Shown: positions 1-7,499, counted from the first letter of the stretch. The stretch: DNA of 7,499 nt from Planctomycetota bacterium (GCA_024278415.1 JAJRTI010000239.1:1-7499); one strand, 5' to 3'. Notes: a model not told the origin generated them from the sequence alone. Numbers and translations: made by a program.

Positions 1-3000
1 AGGGAGTCCTTGATGTCCTCTGCATCGACGAAGTGCTTAAGACGCTCGTACGTTCGGAATCGCGCGCCGGACGGCCGGCCCAGTTGCCCGCCAATGTTCT
101 TCTCCTCCTCAGCCAGCATTTCGACCCCCTTGGCCACGAGGGGGTGGTGGTTGTCTTGGCGGGGCAATGCCGGCGTGTCGGGCGAGCACTCGGCCGCGCG
201 CAAGACCGCGAACTGAGACGCAGTCACGCTGTTGCCTTCGGAGTCGATCCAGGCGAGCGCGTCGTTGTCCTCGATAGTTCGGATGTAGACAAGGACGCCG
301 TTCGGGCTGTTCGCGCTGGGCGCATGGGCTTTGGTCGAGTAGACGACGGATGGCAGCGCCGGGATCGTCTTCTCCAGAGCCGGGTTTTGCGCGATGGCGT
401 CCTGCCAGATTTGGAACGCGTGGGACGTCAGGTCGATATCCGTGTCACGGTCGTCGTCGAGGATACCCGCCTTCTCATTGTAGAGGTCAAGGACCGTCTG
501 CTTGTCCTCCCCTTCGAAGAAGGCCTCGTCCGTGCCAACGACTTCGGCGTTCTCATGGAGCCGCAGGCTGGCTCTCACTCGGAGATTGATGATGCGTTCG
601 ACTCCGTCGGCCGGCATGAACGAGTAGCAGGTGATGGCGTCTGAGAGTTGGCCGATACGGTCGACGCGGCCAGCCCGCTGCACGAGGCGGATGATGGCCC
701 ACGGGAGGTCGTAGTTGACCACGATGTAGCAGTCCTGAAGGTTCTGGCCTTCGCTCAAGACGTCGGTTGCGATGAGCACGCGGAGTTCATCTGCCGACGG
801 GACCTTGTCGCGCTTGCCATTGCTCACGGGGCTGAAGCGCCAGGCCAGGGCCGTGGGGTCTGGGGAGCCGCCCGTCACGCCCTCGATGGACGTGAGGCCG
901 CGCGCTTTGAGCTGCTCGGTCAGGTAGTCCACCGTATCGGCGAATTGTGTGAACACGATCACCTTCTCGGTCGGGTGCTTCTGGGTGAGCAGCGCGTCCA
1001 ATTCGGCCAGCTTCGTGTCCCTGCTGGGATCCCAGTCGCCATGCTGCTTGAGGACGCTCAGCAACGCCTTGGCGTCGCCGCGCAGGTCCTTGGCCAGTTG
1101 ATCGACGAACAAGCCTGGCCTCAGCCATCGAAAACGGCGCTTGTACTGATCTGTGTAGACTTGGTAGAGTTCCGCCGCGCGCGTTTTGAACTCCTTCTCG
1201 CTGCGCAGAGCAGTGATAACCTGCTGGCGGTCATCGTTAGCGTCATCCTCCTCGTCGGAGAAGAGCGGGTCTCTGTCCTCGTCCGTGACGCGCTCGTCGA
1301 GGAGGCTGGCGTCCTGGCTGCCGATGGGCAATGGGCTGTTGTTCTCGATGGCGTGCAGGAAGATGTAGTTGCGCAGAATGTGGCGCGCGACGGACTGAAG
1401 GAATGCGTGTCCGCTGCTCTCAAGCCGCTTGAAGAGCCCGGTGCGGCAGAAGCCCATGAGGCGTTTCCCTGCCCGGGAGAGGTCGTCCATGGCTTTGTCT
1501 TCTGTGGCCGTAGGCGGCTCGTCCGGAGTGGGCAGCACGTAGTTGCCCAAGCCATAGCGGGGCAGACTCAAGCCATTGATGGCGCCGACGACGTCCGCGG
1601 AGTAGAGCCTGGCGTACGAGTCAGCCGGGTTCTTGGGATTGCTCTTGAACTTGACGGTCTTGGGGACGCGATCGGGGAAGTAGGAGCGGCTACCGTCTTC
1701 GAACGTGAGGTACTTGCGGCCGTTCGCCGGATCGGCCTCCGCGTAATGCTCCTTGATTAAGGTACGGGTCCGCCGCACCAGGTAGAGGCGCATGAGTTCC
1801 CGCCAGTCGTCGATGTGTTCGCTGTGCTCGAACGCGGCCAGCGAACGCACCGAGCACTGGTGCTGCTTCATGAATTCTGTCTCGCTGATTTGCTCCAGCA
1901 GGCGTTCAGGCCGGATGCCCAGGTCCATATCCTCAGGCACAAAGAGCCGAAGCTGGCTCGACAGGTCCAAGTAGGTCTTGTTGTAGGGCGTCGCCGAGAG
2001 CAAGATGACCTTGCTTTCGTTCTCACGGATGTACTCTTGGATCGCTCGGTAGCGCTTGCCCTCGCGGTTGCGCAAGTTGTGGCTCTCGTCGATGATGACC
2101 AGGCGGAAGCGCCGCGTGTCAGGCAATTCGCTCTGCACGCGGGTGATCGAAAGCACCTTGGCGCGGAGCCCATAGGTGAGCCGATAGTCCTCCCACATTT
2201 TGACGAGGTTCTTGGGGCAGATGATGAGCGTCTGCAGGAATTGATCGTCCTCGAAGATGCGCGCGACCGCGGTCGCCATCAGAGTCTTACCCAAGCCGAC
2301 CACGTCGCCAATGAGCACCCCGCCGCGCTTGTTGAGGTGGTGAGCCGCGATCTTGACCGCCGCCTTCTGGAACTCGAACAGCTTGTCGCCGAAATCACGG
2401 GGGATGCGAAACTCGGCGAGCCCGGCCCGCGCCTCTCGTGACAAATGGTAGGCCATCTTGAGGTAGATGTGGTAGGGCGGGATGGGCTTCTCTCGCGCCC
2501 AACTGCTGTCGATGATCTCGGCGAGTTCCTTGGAGATGTCGATGCACCATCGGTCAGCCCACCGGTCCTCAAACCAAGACGCGAGCTTCTTGCAGGCGTC
2601 CTGGTCTACGACGTCGATGTTGAGTTCGCCCTGCCTGGAAAGGCCGGACAACGTGAGGTTGCTGCTGCCCAGGTAGCCGACGGTGGGACTCACGGGGTCG
2701 GGACGGAACAGGAGGTAGAGCTTGGCGTGCAGCGAGTGCTTGAGGAAAAGCTTGACGACGACCTTCTTGGCCTTGATCTGCGCGGACAGGCGCCGGAGGC
2801 CTTCCTCGTCCACATTGGTGGGAATGCCCACGGTCAGTTGCTCGCGGAACTCCTCCGCCAGCTTGTCCTTGAGGCGCTTGGCCGTGGCATTGTCCATGCG
2901 CCGGTTCCGCGCGATCGCGCTCATGACCTCCCGGAACTCGTCCTGCGGCAGACGCTGCATCCCCACAAGAAGGCGACAGCAGTTCCCCTCGCCCCCTGCC

Positions 3001-3143
3001 CACTCCTCGATGTACGAGTCGAGTTGCTTCCAGCCCCTGAGGTTGAAGTAGCCGACGCAGAAATCAGCATGGTCCGCCTGCGGCAGGACCGTGCGTAGTT
3101 CGGCGAGCAGCGTTTCGTCGATGTTATCGAAGATACGGGGCAC
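1..3143 (-). CDS. PLD-like nuclease / SNF2-family helicase fusion (C-terminus cut by window edge)
   Basis: This is a cytoplasmic, ATP-dependent helicase or translocase of the SNF2 (HepA-like) superfamily 2 group fused to an N-terminal phospholipase-D-type nuclease domain. The architecture matches the CDD class of Snf2-like proteins with an N-terminal HKD domain. In total 1047 residues are visible and the stop lies off the left edge. Residues are counted from the GTG at 3143. The PLD domain is about 1-215, with HAK (H139, K141) and GSSN (159-162). The helicase motifs are GDVVGLGKT (279-287, Walker A, K286), DESH (352-355), SATP (383-386) and [11 protein letters not shown] (822-832, motif VI). 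An acidic linker lies at about 620-639 and a further C-terminal domain follows 843. The GTG start gives an N-terminus PRIFDNI, which I recall as typical of relatives, and has GGAG 9 nt upstream. An in-frame ATG at 3197 adds 18 residues but has no Shine-Dalgarno. The HKD aspartate is absent. A defence or DNA-repair role is inferred from the family; the substrate is unknown. Confidence 0.93.
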   Translation of the reverse strand, partial: MPRIFDNIDETLLAELRTVLPQADHADFCVGYFNLRGWKQLDSYIEEWAGGEGNCCRLLVGMQRLPQDEFREVMSAIARNRRMDNATAKRLKDKLAEEFREQLTVGIPTNVDEEGLRRLSAQIKAKKVVVKLFLKHSLHAKLYLLFRPDPVSPTVGYLGSSNLTLSGLSRQGELNIDVVDQDACKKLASWFEDRWADRWCIDISKELAEIIDSSWAREKPIPPYHIYLKMAYHLSREARAGLAEFRIPRDFGDKLFEFQKAAVKIAAHHLNKRGGVLIGDVVGLGKTLMATAVARIFEDDQFLQTLIICPKNLVKMWEDYRLTYGLRAKVLSITRVQSELPDTRRFRLVIIDESHNLRNREGKRYRAIQEYIRENESKVILLSATPYNKTYLDLSSQLRLFVPEDMDLGIRPERLLEQISETEFMKQHQCSVRSLAAFEHSEHIDDWRELMRLYLVRRTRTLIKEHYAEADPANGRKYLTFEDGSRSYFPDRVPKTVKFKSNPKNPADSYARLYSADVVGAINGLSLPRYGLGNYVLPTPDEPPTATEDKAMDDLSRAGKRLMGFCRTGLFKRLESSGHAFLQSVARHILRNYIFLHAIENNSPLPIGSQDASLLDERVTDEDRDPLFSDEEDDANDDRQQVITALRSEKEFKTRAAELYQVYTDQYKRRFRWLRPGLFVDQLAKDLRGDAKALLSVLKQHGDWDPSRDTKLAELDALLTQKHPTEKVIVFTQFADTVDYLTEQLKARGLTSIEGVTGGSPDPTALAWRFSPVSNGKRDKVPSADELRVLIATDVLSEGQNLQDCYIVVNYDLPWAIIRLVQRAGRVDRIGQLSDAITCYSFMPADGVERIINLRVRASLRLHENAEVVGTDEAFFEGEDKQTVLDLYNEKAGILDDDRDTDIDLTSHAFQIWQDAIAQNPALEKTIPALPSVVYSTKAHAPSANSPNGVLVYIRTIEDNDALAWIDSEGNSVTASQFAVLRAAECSPDTPALPRQDNHHPLVAKGVEMLAEEEKNIGGQLGRPSGARFRTYERLKHFVDAEDIKDS

Positions 3144-3152
3144 TGGCTTGCA

Positions 3153-3156
3153 CTCC
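3153..3156 (-). promoter_or_regulatory. Shine-Dalgarno sequence deciding the helicase start
   Basis: The minus strand reads GGAG here, 9 nt before the GTG codon at 3143-3141. The competing upstream ATG (3197-3195) is preceded by ACGCGACATC, with no purine-rich element. The first in-frame stop upstream (TGA) lies four codons before that ATG, so these two codons and a TTG between them are the main start candidates. The ribosome-site evidence favours the GTG. Confidence 0.55.
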
Positions 3157-3195
3157 AATGCTGAGATGCGAAACTCACAGGCCTCAGAGGATAGC

Positions 3196-3224
3196 ATGAT
3201 GTCGCGTCAAACCGGTGGTGTCAA
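3196..3224 (-). promoter_or_regulatory. Predicted sigma70-type promoter of the helicase gene
   Basis: On the minus strand a perfect -35 hexamer TTGACA (3224-3219) is followed after 17 nt by CATCAT (3201-3196), a 4/6 match to TATAAT that keeps the important second A and last T. Transcription would begin near 3189. That lies downstream of the ATG at 3197 and gives a leader of about 46 nt before the GTG at 3143, so this promoter and the GTG start support each other. This is a prediction by eye; the -10 is weak. Confidence 0.4.
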
Positions 3225-3229
3225 GCCGG
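3206..3229. repeat. Two direct copies of a 10-bp motif in the helicase promoter
   Basis: The plus strand reads GTCAAACCGG at 3206-3215 and GTCAAGCCGG at 3220-3229, which is nine of ten bases identical in the same orientation with a 14-bp period. On the minus strand the motif is CCGGYTTGAC. One copy contributes TTGAC of the predicted -35 box and the other falls in the spacer. The placement suits an operator for a repressor or activator of the helicase gene, but a chance repeat in GC-rich DNA cannot be excluded. Confidence 0.5.
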
Positions 3230-3275
3230 CAATAGCCTGCGCTGAGCATGCAGCCCTTGTCCACGTGGCGCGCCC

Positions 3276-3304
3276 TTCACTCCTGCGCCCCAGTCCCATA
3301 CAAT
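3276..3304 (+). promoter_or_regulatory. Predicted sigma70-type promoter of the glycoside hydrolase gene
   Basis: TTCACT (3276-3281, 4/6 match to TTGACA) is followed after exactly 17 nt by TACAAT (3299-3304, 5/6 match to TATAAT). Transcription would begin near 3311, giving a leader of about 37 nt that contains the Shine-Dalgarno sequence. A perfect 8-bp palindrome CCACGTGG (3261-3268) sits 7 nt upstream of the -35 box and could be a regulator site. The promoter diverges from that of the helicase, with about 50 bp between the two -35 boxes. Confidence 0.45.
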
Positions 3305-3333
3305 GCGGCACCGCCCGGCCTCCCGCCACATCC

Positions 3334-3339
3334 AGAGGA
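3334..3339 (+). promoter_or_regulatory. Shine-Dalgarno sequence of the glycoside hydrolase gene
   Basis: AGAGGA lies 8 nt before the ATG at 3348. This is good spacing, and the ATG opens directly into a signal-peptide sequence, so the start is well supported. Confidence 0.6.
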
Positions 3340-3347
3340 TTCGCGCC

Positions 3348-6300
3348 ATGAGAAGAATCGCATCTCTTGCATGCCTCGCCGCGCTCTGTGTGAGCGCAAA
3401 CGCCGCGGTCGACGTCTCCGTCTCTCCGCGCAAGGTCACACAACGCCGCGAAGGGACGCGCTACGTGCAGTCGGTCACATTCTCGAACGAAACCTGCAAC
3501 TACACGCTCACGTACGATTACATCCAGCCGCCCGACACGCCCGGCGAGATCCTATCCCACTACTGGGGCTGGAAGGGCCAGTGGGTCAGCATCGGCATGA
3601 CCGAACCGACGCAGGCCAACTGGTACTGGCAGGCGTTCTTCAACTGGCACTTCGACAACGAGTCGCTCTACAACCGGCTCGCCACGATCCGCGTGATCCG
3701 GCAGTCGGGCTCGGACGGCCTCGTCGTGTTCGCGTGGGACACGCCAAAGGCGAAGGTGAGCATCTACTTCGCGCTCGCGGCCATGAGCGACAAGTTGCTC
3801 ATGTTCGGCCGCTACGAGCCCAAGACCGAGATCAAACACTCGTACCTCAAGCTCTCCTGTTATCCCGTGGCCTTCGCACCGCCGCGCAATCGCTGCGTCA
3901 CCACCGCGCTGGGCACGCTGAACAAGGGCACGAAGACGCTGGACCTCGCGCGGGAGCGATGGATCTTGCTGGAAGACTCCACGCCCAACAGGCCTGGCGC
4001 CGGCCCGGCTGGGCTGCTCATCGGCACGCCGGGCGCGTTCAGCTCGGTGGCCACGCCGGCCGCGGGCTACCAACTCGCGCCGAGACTCACGCTCAAACCC
4101 GGCGCGCGGTCGTTCGCGATCGCGCTCTACTCCTTCCCGGCCATGCCCGACATCGAGCAGACGCGGGAGTATTTCAGGAAGACCGCGGACGCGGAGGCGA
4201 AGTGGCTGGAGAAGGCCGCAGCCACGTTCCTCGACCAACCGCTGCCGGCGCTGCCGGTCCCGGAGGTGCGGCAGGCGATGATGCGCAAGGAGGCGGAGGA
4301 GCTGTTCCGCCGCCCGGCCGACCGTTGGCGGCCGGACCCCAAGCCGCTGCGCTTCCCCTGGGCCAAACCGCTCGCCGGCGGGCCGGTCAAGACCGTTGTC
4401 CTCTGCCCGCGCTGGGCCGCGTACGAGACCATGGAACTCGCGCGCCGGCTCGACATGGACGTGCGGCACGCGTACTTCGACACGCCCACGGAGATCGCGA
4501 CGACGCGCGCCTGGCCGTACCGCCACACGACCGGCATTGGCCCCGCGAGCCGCGGCGTCGCGTCCATGCACGCGACGCAAATCTGCTCCGCGGCCGACGT
4601 GGAGGTGATCCTGATTTCGCAGGTCAAGTGGGAGGCTATCCCTGGCGCGTGCCGCGCCGCGATCATCGAGCAGGTGAGGAGCGGCAAAGGGCTCATGCTC
4701 GTCGGCTCCAGTCTCGGCAAATGGCCGCAGAAGCTGTTTGCTAAACTCGATCCCGATTTGGCCGAAGACGTGCTCGCCGCGTTCCCGTGGCGCGCCATGC
4801 CTGGGTACCGGGACGGCGACGAGGGCCGCGCGGGCGCAGAGGCTCCGCTGCGCGCATATCGATACGGCCTCGGCCGTGTCCTGGTGATGCCGGTCAAGAC
4901 GAATCGCTACAGCGCGCTCCTTCCACAACAGCGCGAGTTCGAGGGCATCGAAGCCGCGGCCGACCGGGCGCTGGCGCTGTGCGCGAAGGCGCTGTTGGCC
5001 GCGGCCGGCCGGCAAGCGCGCGGCCGCGTCCAGATCGGCCCCGTCGACTCGGCCAAGCGAACCGTTCGCATCGAGTTTGAGCCGGCCGCGGCAGCCGGCA
5101 GTGTGCTGGCCGTGCGCATCGCCGACGAGTTGGGGCGGGCGCCGGTGTTCCTCGGGCCGCGCAAGGTGCAGGGAAGGGCCGCGGACGTGTTGCTGCCACC
5201 ACAGCCCTCCGGACGGCGGTGCTTCCTGGATGTGAAGCTCCTCGACGCACAGGGCCGCGTGGCCGGGTTTGCTTCAAGCCTCCTGCCGCCGGCCGAGGGC
5301 CCTGCGATCACCCGCATCGCGCTCGCGCCGTCGGAACGGGTCACCGAGGGCTCCACGCCCCTGGCGCCCCTCCCCGATGGCGGCAAGCTGACCGCGAGGG
5401 TCTCGATTCGCGCGCCCGAGCCGCTGCAAGATGCGCGGCTCGACTGTGCGGTGCGAGACGCGGTCGGCCGGCAGGTCGCGCGTGTCTCCGCACCCGTGCC
5501 GGCCAACGGCGGCGACGTGGAGGTCGCCATGCAATTGCCCCGGCCGGTCACGGTCTGCCACACGCTAGACGCCGCGCTCGTGGTCGGCGCGACGGCCGCG
5601 GCCGTCGCGCACCAGCGCTTCACCCTGCCCATGGCCTATCCGTACGACGACTTCACCGCGCTCATGTGGAGTTACGCCGGCGGCGCCACCGTGCTGATGG
5701 AGACGCAGCGCCGATGCTACGACATGGGCGCGGACGTGATGGACCTCTGCCACATGGGCGGGCACTCCGATGCGGGCGCGGACCGCGAGTACTGGGTCGC
5801 GTCGCGCTCCGGCCTGCGCGTGCTGCCCTACGTCACGCGTATCGCCGGCAAAGCCGACAAGCACAACTACCGCCGGCCCTGCTTCCACGACGCCGCATCC
5901 GTGGCCAGGCGCACGGAGCGCATCGCGCCCTCGTGCCGGCAGGCGCGGGCGTACAGCCCGGCCGCGTTCACGCTCGGCGACGAGAACTATCTCTTCCGCG
6001 GCGAGGGCGAGCCCTGCCAGCGGCCCGAATCGGTCGCCGCGTTCCGGGAGTGGCTCGAGCGCAAGTACGGCACGATCGAGAAGCTCAACGCCGCCTGGTG
6101 CACGAGCCACGCGAGCTTCGACGAGATCCAGCCCATGCTCATGGACGAAGCCGCGAAGCAAACGCAGAGCTTCGCGGCGTGGCTCGACCACAAGCGCTTC
6201 ATGGACACCGCGTTCGCCGAGGACCATGAGCGCCTCGCGCGCATGATCCGCGGATTCGTGCCCGGCGCGAAGGTGGGCTGGGACGGCTTCCTCAACTATT

Positions 6301-7499
6301 CGTGGAAAGCCGGGTACGACTTCGTGAAGCTCACGCGCAATCTCGAACTGAACCAGGTCTACGTGGGCCAGTGGATCCAAGGCGAACTGGTGCGGTCGTT
6401 CAAGCGCGGAGACGCGTTCACCGGCAAGTGGGGCAACAGCGTGGCCAACAACGCGGACGGGTTCGCCGCGTTTCCGTGGGATTGCCTCTTCGCCGGCGAC
6501 AACTCGGTGTGGTGGTGGACGTCGTGGGGCTGCGACTACATCCCCTTCAACCCGGACATGTCGGTCAACACGTTCGGCAAGTCGTTCTTCAAGGCCGTGC
6601 GCGAGATCAAGGCCGGCCCAGGCAAACTGCTGCTTCACGCCAAGCGCCAGAATTCGCGCATCGCGGCGCTCTACTCGCAGCCGGACCTCCTCGCCGCGGA
6701 CCTGTTCGCCAAGATCACCCCCGGCGCGCCGCACGCGGGCGCGCGCAGCTTTTGGACGCAGCACGAGGGCATGCTCAAGGGCCTTCGCGACCTCGGTTAT
6801 CAATACCAATACATCTCGTATCTCGACCTGGAGGCAGGCAAGCTGTCGAACGACGAGTACGACGTGATGGTGCTGTGCCTCGCGTCGTGCCTGTCGGACA
6901 GGCAGGTCGCCACGCTGCGCCGGTTCGTCGAGAACGGCGGCACGCTCATCGTCAACGGCCGAGCCGGCCTGCTCGATGGCAATGGAAAGATTCGCGAGAA
7001 ACGGCCGCTCGACGAATTGCTGGGTGTGACGAGCATGGCCGGGCCCGCCGCGATCAAGCAAGTGCCCGCAACAGTCGAGGCCGCACTGAAAGTGAATGGG
7101 CAGGCCTTTCCCGCGCGCGTCTGGGAGCCTGGCGTCAGGCCCGCGACGGGCGAAGCAAATGGGCCGCCGGTGCTCCTCTCGAACCGCGTCGGCAAGGGCC
7201 GCGCAGTCTTGCTGAACGTCGTCATGTCCAAACTGCTCGTCCGCCGCGCGAAGGATGAGCCCAAGCCGCTCCAGCAACTGCTCGCCGGCGTGATGCGATC
7301 CATCGGCGCCACCACGCCCTGCCGCGTCACGCTCAAGGACGGCGGCTTGCCGCTCTGCACGCAGCAGATCCTCTTCACCGACGGCGCCATTCGCTATCTT
7401 GCGCTCCAACAGGAGCTGCACCAGTATTCATTGCCAACGCAGCCCGCGCGGGTGGAGTTGCCCGAAGCGGCGATCGTGTACGACGTGCGCGCCGGCAAG
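3348..7499 (+). CDS. Exported GH42-like glycoside hydrolase with beta-galactosidase trimerisation-type domain (C-terminus cut by window edge)
   Basis: This is a large exported enzyme predicted to act on glycans; the exact sugar linkage is not readable from the sequence. The frame is open for 1384 codons and the stop is off the right edge. Residues 1-19 form a Sec signal peptide: MRR, a hydrophobic stretch, then ANA cleaved before A20. Residues 20-290 are an unrecognised, probably beta-rich domain rich in Trp and Tyr. About 346-522 is an amidotransferase-like Rossmann module, with GKGLMLVGSS near 447-455. About 560-760 looks like beta-sandwich repeats. About 765-1100 is a clan GH-A (beta/alpha)8 barrel with GDEN (877-880; E879 is the likely acid/base), AFREWLERKYG (898-908) and LNAAW (913-917), which are GH42-like signatures. 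About 1104-1297 is a second amidotransferase-like module, as in the GH42 trimerisation domain, with ENGGTLIVNG (1195-1204). The canonical nucleophile Glu is not evident. Lipidation at C9 is unlikely. The family call is firm at clan level and tentative as GH42. Confidence 0.9.
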   Translation, partial: MRRIASLACLAALCVSANAAVDVSVSPRKVTQRREGTRYVQSVTFSNETCNYTLTYDYIQPPDTPGEILSHYWGWKGQWVSIGMTEPTQANWYWQAFFNWHFDNESLYNRLATIRVIRQSGSDGLVVFAWDTPKAKVSIYFALAAMSDKLLMFGRYEPKTEIKHSYLKLSCYPVAFAPPRNRCVTTALGTLNKGTKTLDLARERWILLEDSTPNRPGAGPAGLLIGTPGAFSSVATPAAGYQLAPRLTLKPGARSFAIALYSFPAMPDIEQTREYFRKTADAEAKWLEKAAATFLDQPLPALPVPEVRQAMMRKEAEELFRRPADRWRPDPKPLRFPWAKPLAGGPVKTVVLCPRWAAYETMELARRLDMDVRHAYFDTPTEIATTRAWPYRHTTGIGPASRGVASMHATQICSAADVEVILISQVKWEAIPGACRAAIIEQVRSGKGLMLVGSSLGKWPQKLFAKLDPDLAEDVLAAFPWRAMPGYRDGDEGRAGAEAPLRAYRYGLGRVLVMPVKTNRYSALLPQQREFEGIEAAADRALALCAKALLAAAGRQARGRVQIGPVDSAKRTVRIEFEPAAAAGSVLAVRIADELGRAPVFLGPRKVQGRAADVLLPPQPSGRRCFLDVKLLDAQGRVAGFASSLLPPAEGPAITRIALAPSERVTEGSTPLAPLPDGGKLTARVSIRAPEPLQDARLDCAVRDAVGRQVARVSAPVPANGGDVEVAMQLPRPVTVCHTLDAALVVGATAAAVAHQRFTLPMAYPYDDFTALMWSYAGGATVLMETQRRCYDMGADVMDLCHMGGHSDAGADREYWVASRSGLRVLPYVTRIAGKADKHNYRRPCFHDAASVARRTERIAPSCRQARAYSPAAFTLGDENYLFRGEGEPCQRPESVAAFREWLERKYGTIEKLNAAWCTSHASFDEIQPMLMDEAAKQTQSFAAWLDHKRFMDTAFAEDHERLARMIRGFVPGAKVGWDGFLNYSWKAGYDFVKLTRNLELNQVYVGQWIQGELVRSFKRGDAFTGKWGNSVANNADGFAAFPWDCLFAGDNSVWWWTSWGCDYIPFNPDMSVNTFGKSFFKAVREIKAGPGKLLLHAKRQNSRIAALYSQPDLLAADLFAKITPGAPHAGARSFWTQHEGMLKGLRDLGYQYQYISYLDLEAGKLSNDEYDVMVLCLASCLSDRQVATLRRFVENGGTLIVNGRAGLLDGNGKIREKRPLDELLGVTSMAGPAAIKQVPATVEAALKVNGQAFPARVWEPGVRPATGEANGPPVLLSNRVGKGRAVLLNVVMSKLLVRRAKDEPKPLQQLLAGVMRSIGATTPCRVTLKDGGLPLCTQQILFTDGAIRYLALQQELHQYSLPTQPARVELPEAAIVYDVRAGK

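Noticed and set aside
648..1760. Plus-strand open frame of 370 codons, with similar ones at 33-644, 1815-2441 and 2445-3098
   Set aside because: All are antisense to the helicase gene, whose minus-strand frame carries the complete set of SNF2 motifs. Their translations resemble no family.
1..3143. Assignment of the helicase to a named defence system such as DISARM or Zorya
   Set aside because: Those systems also use SNF2 helicases, but their diagnostic partner genes are not in the window. The N-terminal PLD fusion alone does not identify one.
3241..3254. Inverted repeat GCTG/CAGC with a 6-nt loop
   Set aside because: The stem is only 4 bp, does not extend outward and has no T-run, so it is not a convincing terminator or regulatory hairpin.
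3348..3404. Lipoprotein signal with C9 (SLAC) as lipobox
   Set aside because: The cysteine is only nine residues from the N-terminus, leaving too short a hydrophobic segment. The ANA site at 17-19 fits ordinary signal peptidase cleavage.
3248..4744. Plus-strand open frame of 498 codons in another phase
   Set aside because: It starts upstream of the promoter assigned to the hydrolase, is very rich in Arg, His and Pro, and overlaps the real hydrolase frame that has a signal peptide and Shine-Dalgarno. The same holds for 5219-6229 and 6302-7258.
3552..5015. Long open frame on the minus strand (487 codons), plus overlapping 4127-4897 and 4907-5632
   Set aside because: These are antisense to the hydrolase gene, with Arg- and Ala-rich translations and no domain or start signals.
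5565..7421. Long open frame on the minus strand (618 codons)
   Set aside because: It lies opposite the hydrolase barrel and trimerisation region. Its translation is low-complexity in Arg, Ala, Val, Gly and His with no recognisable domain, as expected opposite a GC-rich gene. The plus-strand frame holds clear GH-A motifs.

Overview
The window holds two large divergently transcribed genes. Both run off an edge of the window, and about 200 bp of intergenic DNA separates them. On the minus strand (positions 3143 down to 1) is a PLD-nuclease/SNF2-helicase fusion protein with its C-terminus cut off. On the plus strand (3348 to 7499) is a very large, signal-peptide-bearing glycoside hydrolase of the GH42-like, beta-galactosidase-trimerisation type, also cut off at the C-terminus. 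I translated both frames codon by codon and found no internal stop or frameshift.

Organism. The DNA is GC-rich. The hydrolase is a big exported multidomain enzyme with the sequence style I associate with Planctomycetota and related polysaccharide-degrading bacteria (Verrucomicrobiota, Lentisphaerota, Hydrogenedentota). I infer a bacterium of that sort, probably from a metagenome, with low certainty. Sampled lines suggest the helicase gene is less GC-rich (about 62%) than the hydrolase gene (about 70-80%), so the two may differ in origin or age in this genome.

Layout. Positions 1-3143 are the helicase, which starts best at a GTG with a Shine-Dalgarno sequence. Positions 3144-3347 hold back-to-back regulatory DNA: a TTGACA/CATCAT promoter for the helicase, two direct copies of CCGGYTTGAC (minus strand) overlapping that promoter, a CCACGTGG palindrome, and a TTCACT/TACAAT promoter plus AGAGGA Shine-Dalgarno for the hydrolase. 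Positions 3348-7499 are the hydrolase. No RNA gene, mobile element, CRISPR array or terminator is visible.

How the genes relate. I see no functional link. The helicase is of a type that works on nucleic acid in the cytoplasm and is plausible in genome defence or DNA repair. The hydrolase is exported and acts on glycans. Because they diverge, they are separate transcription units. Any partner genes of the helicase (methylase, nuclease, other defence genes) would lie beyond position 1, out of sight. The most useful observations are the atypical HKD site of the helicase, the repeat array over its promoter, and the paired amidotransferase-like modules and unclear catalytic pair of the hydrolase.
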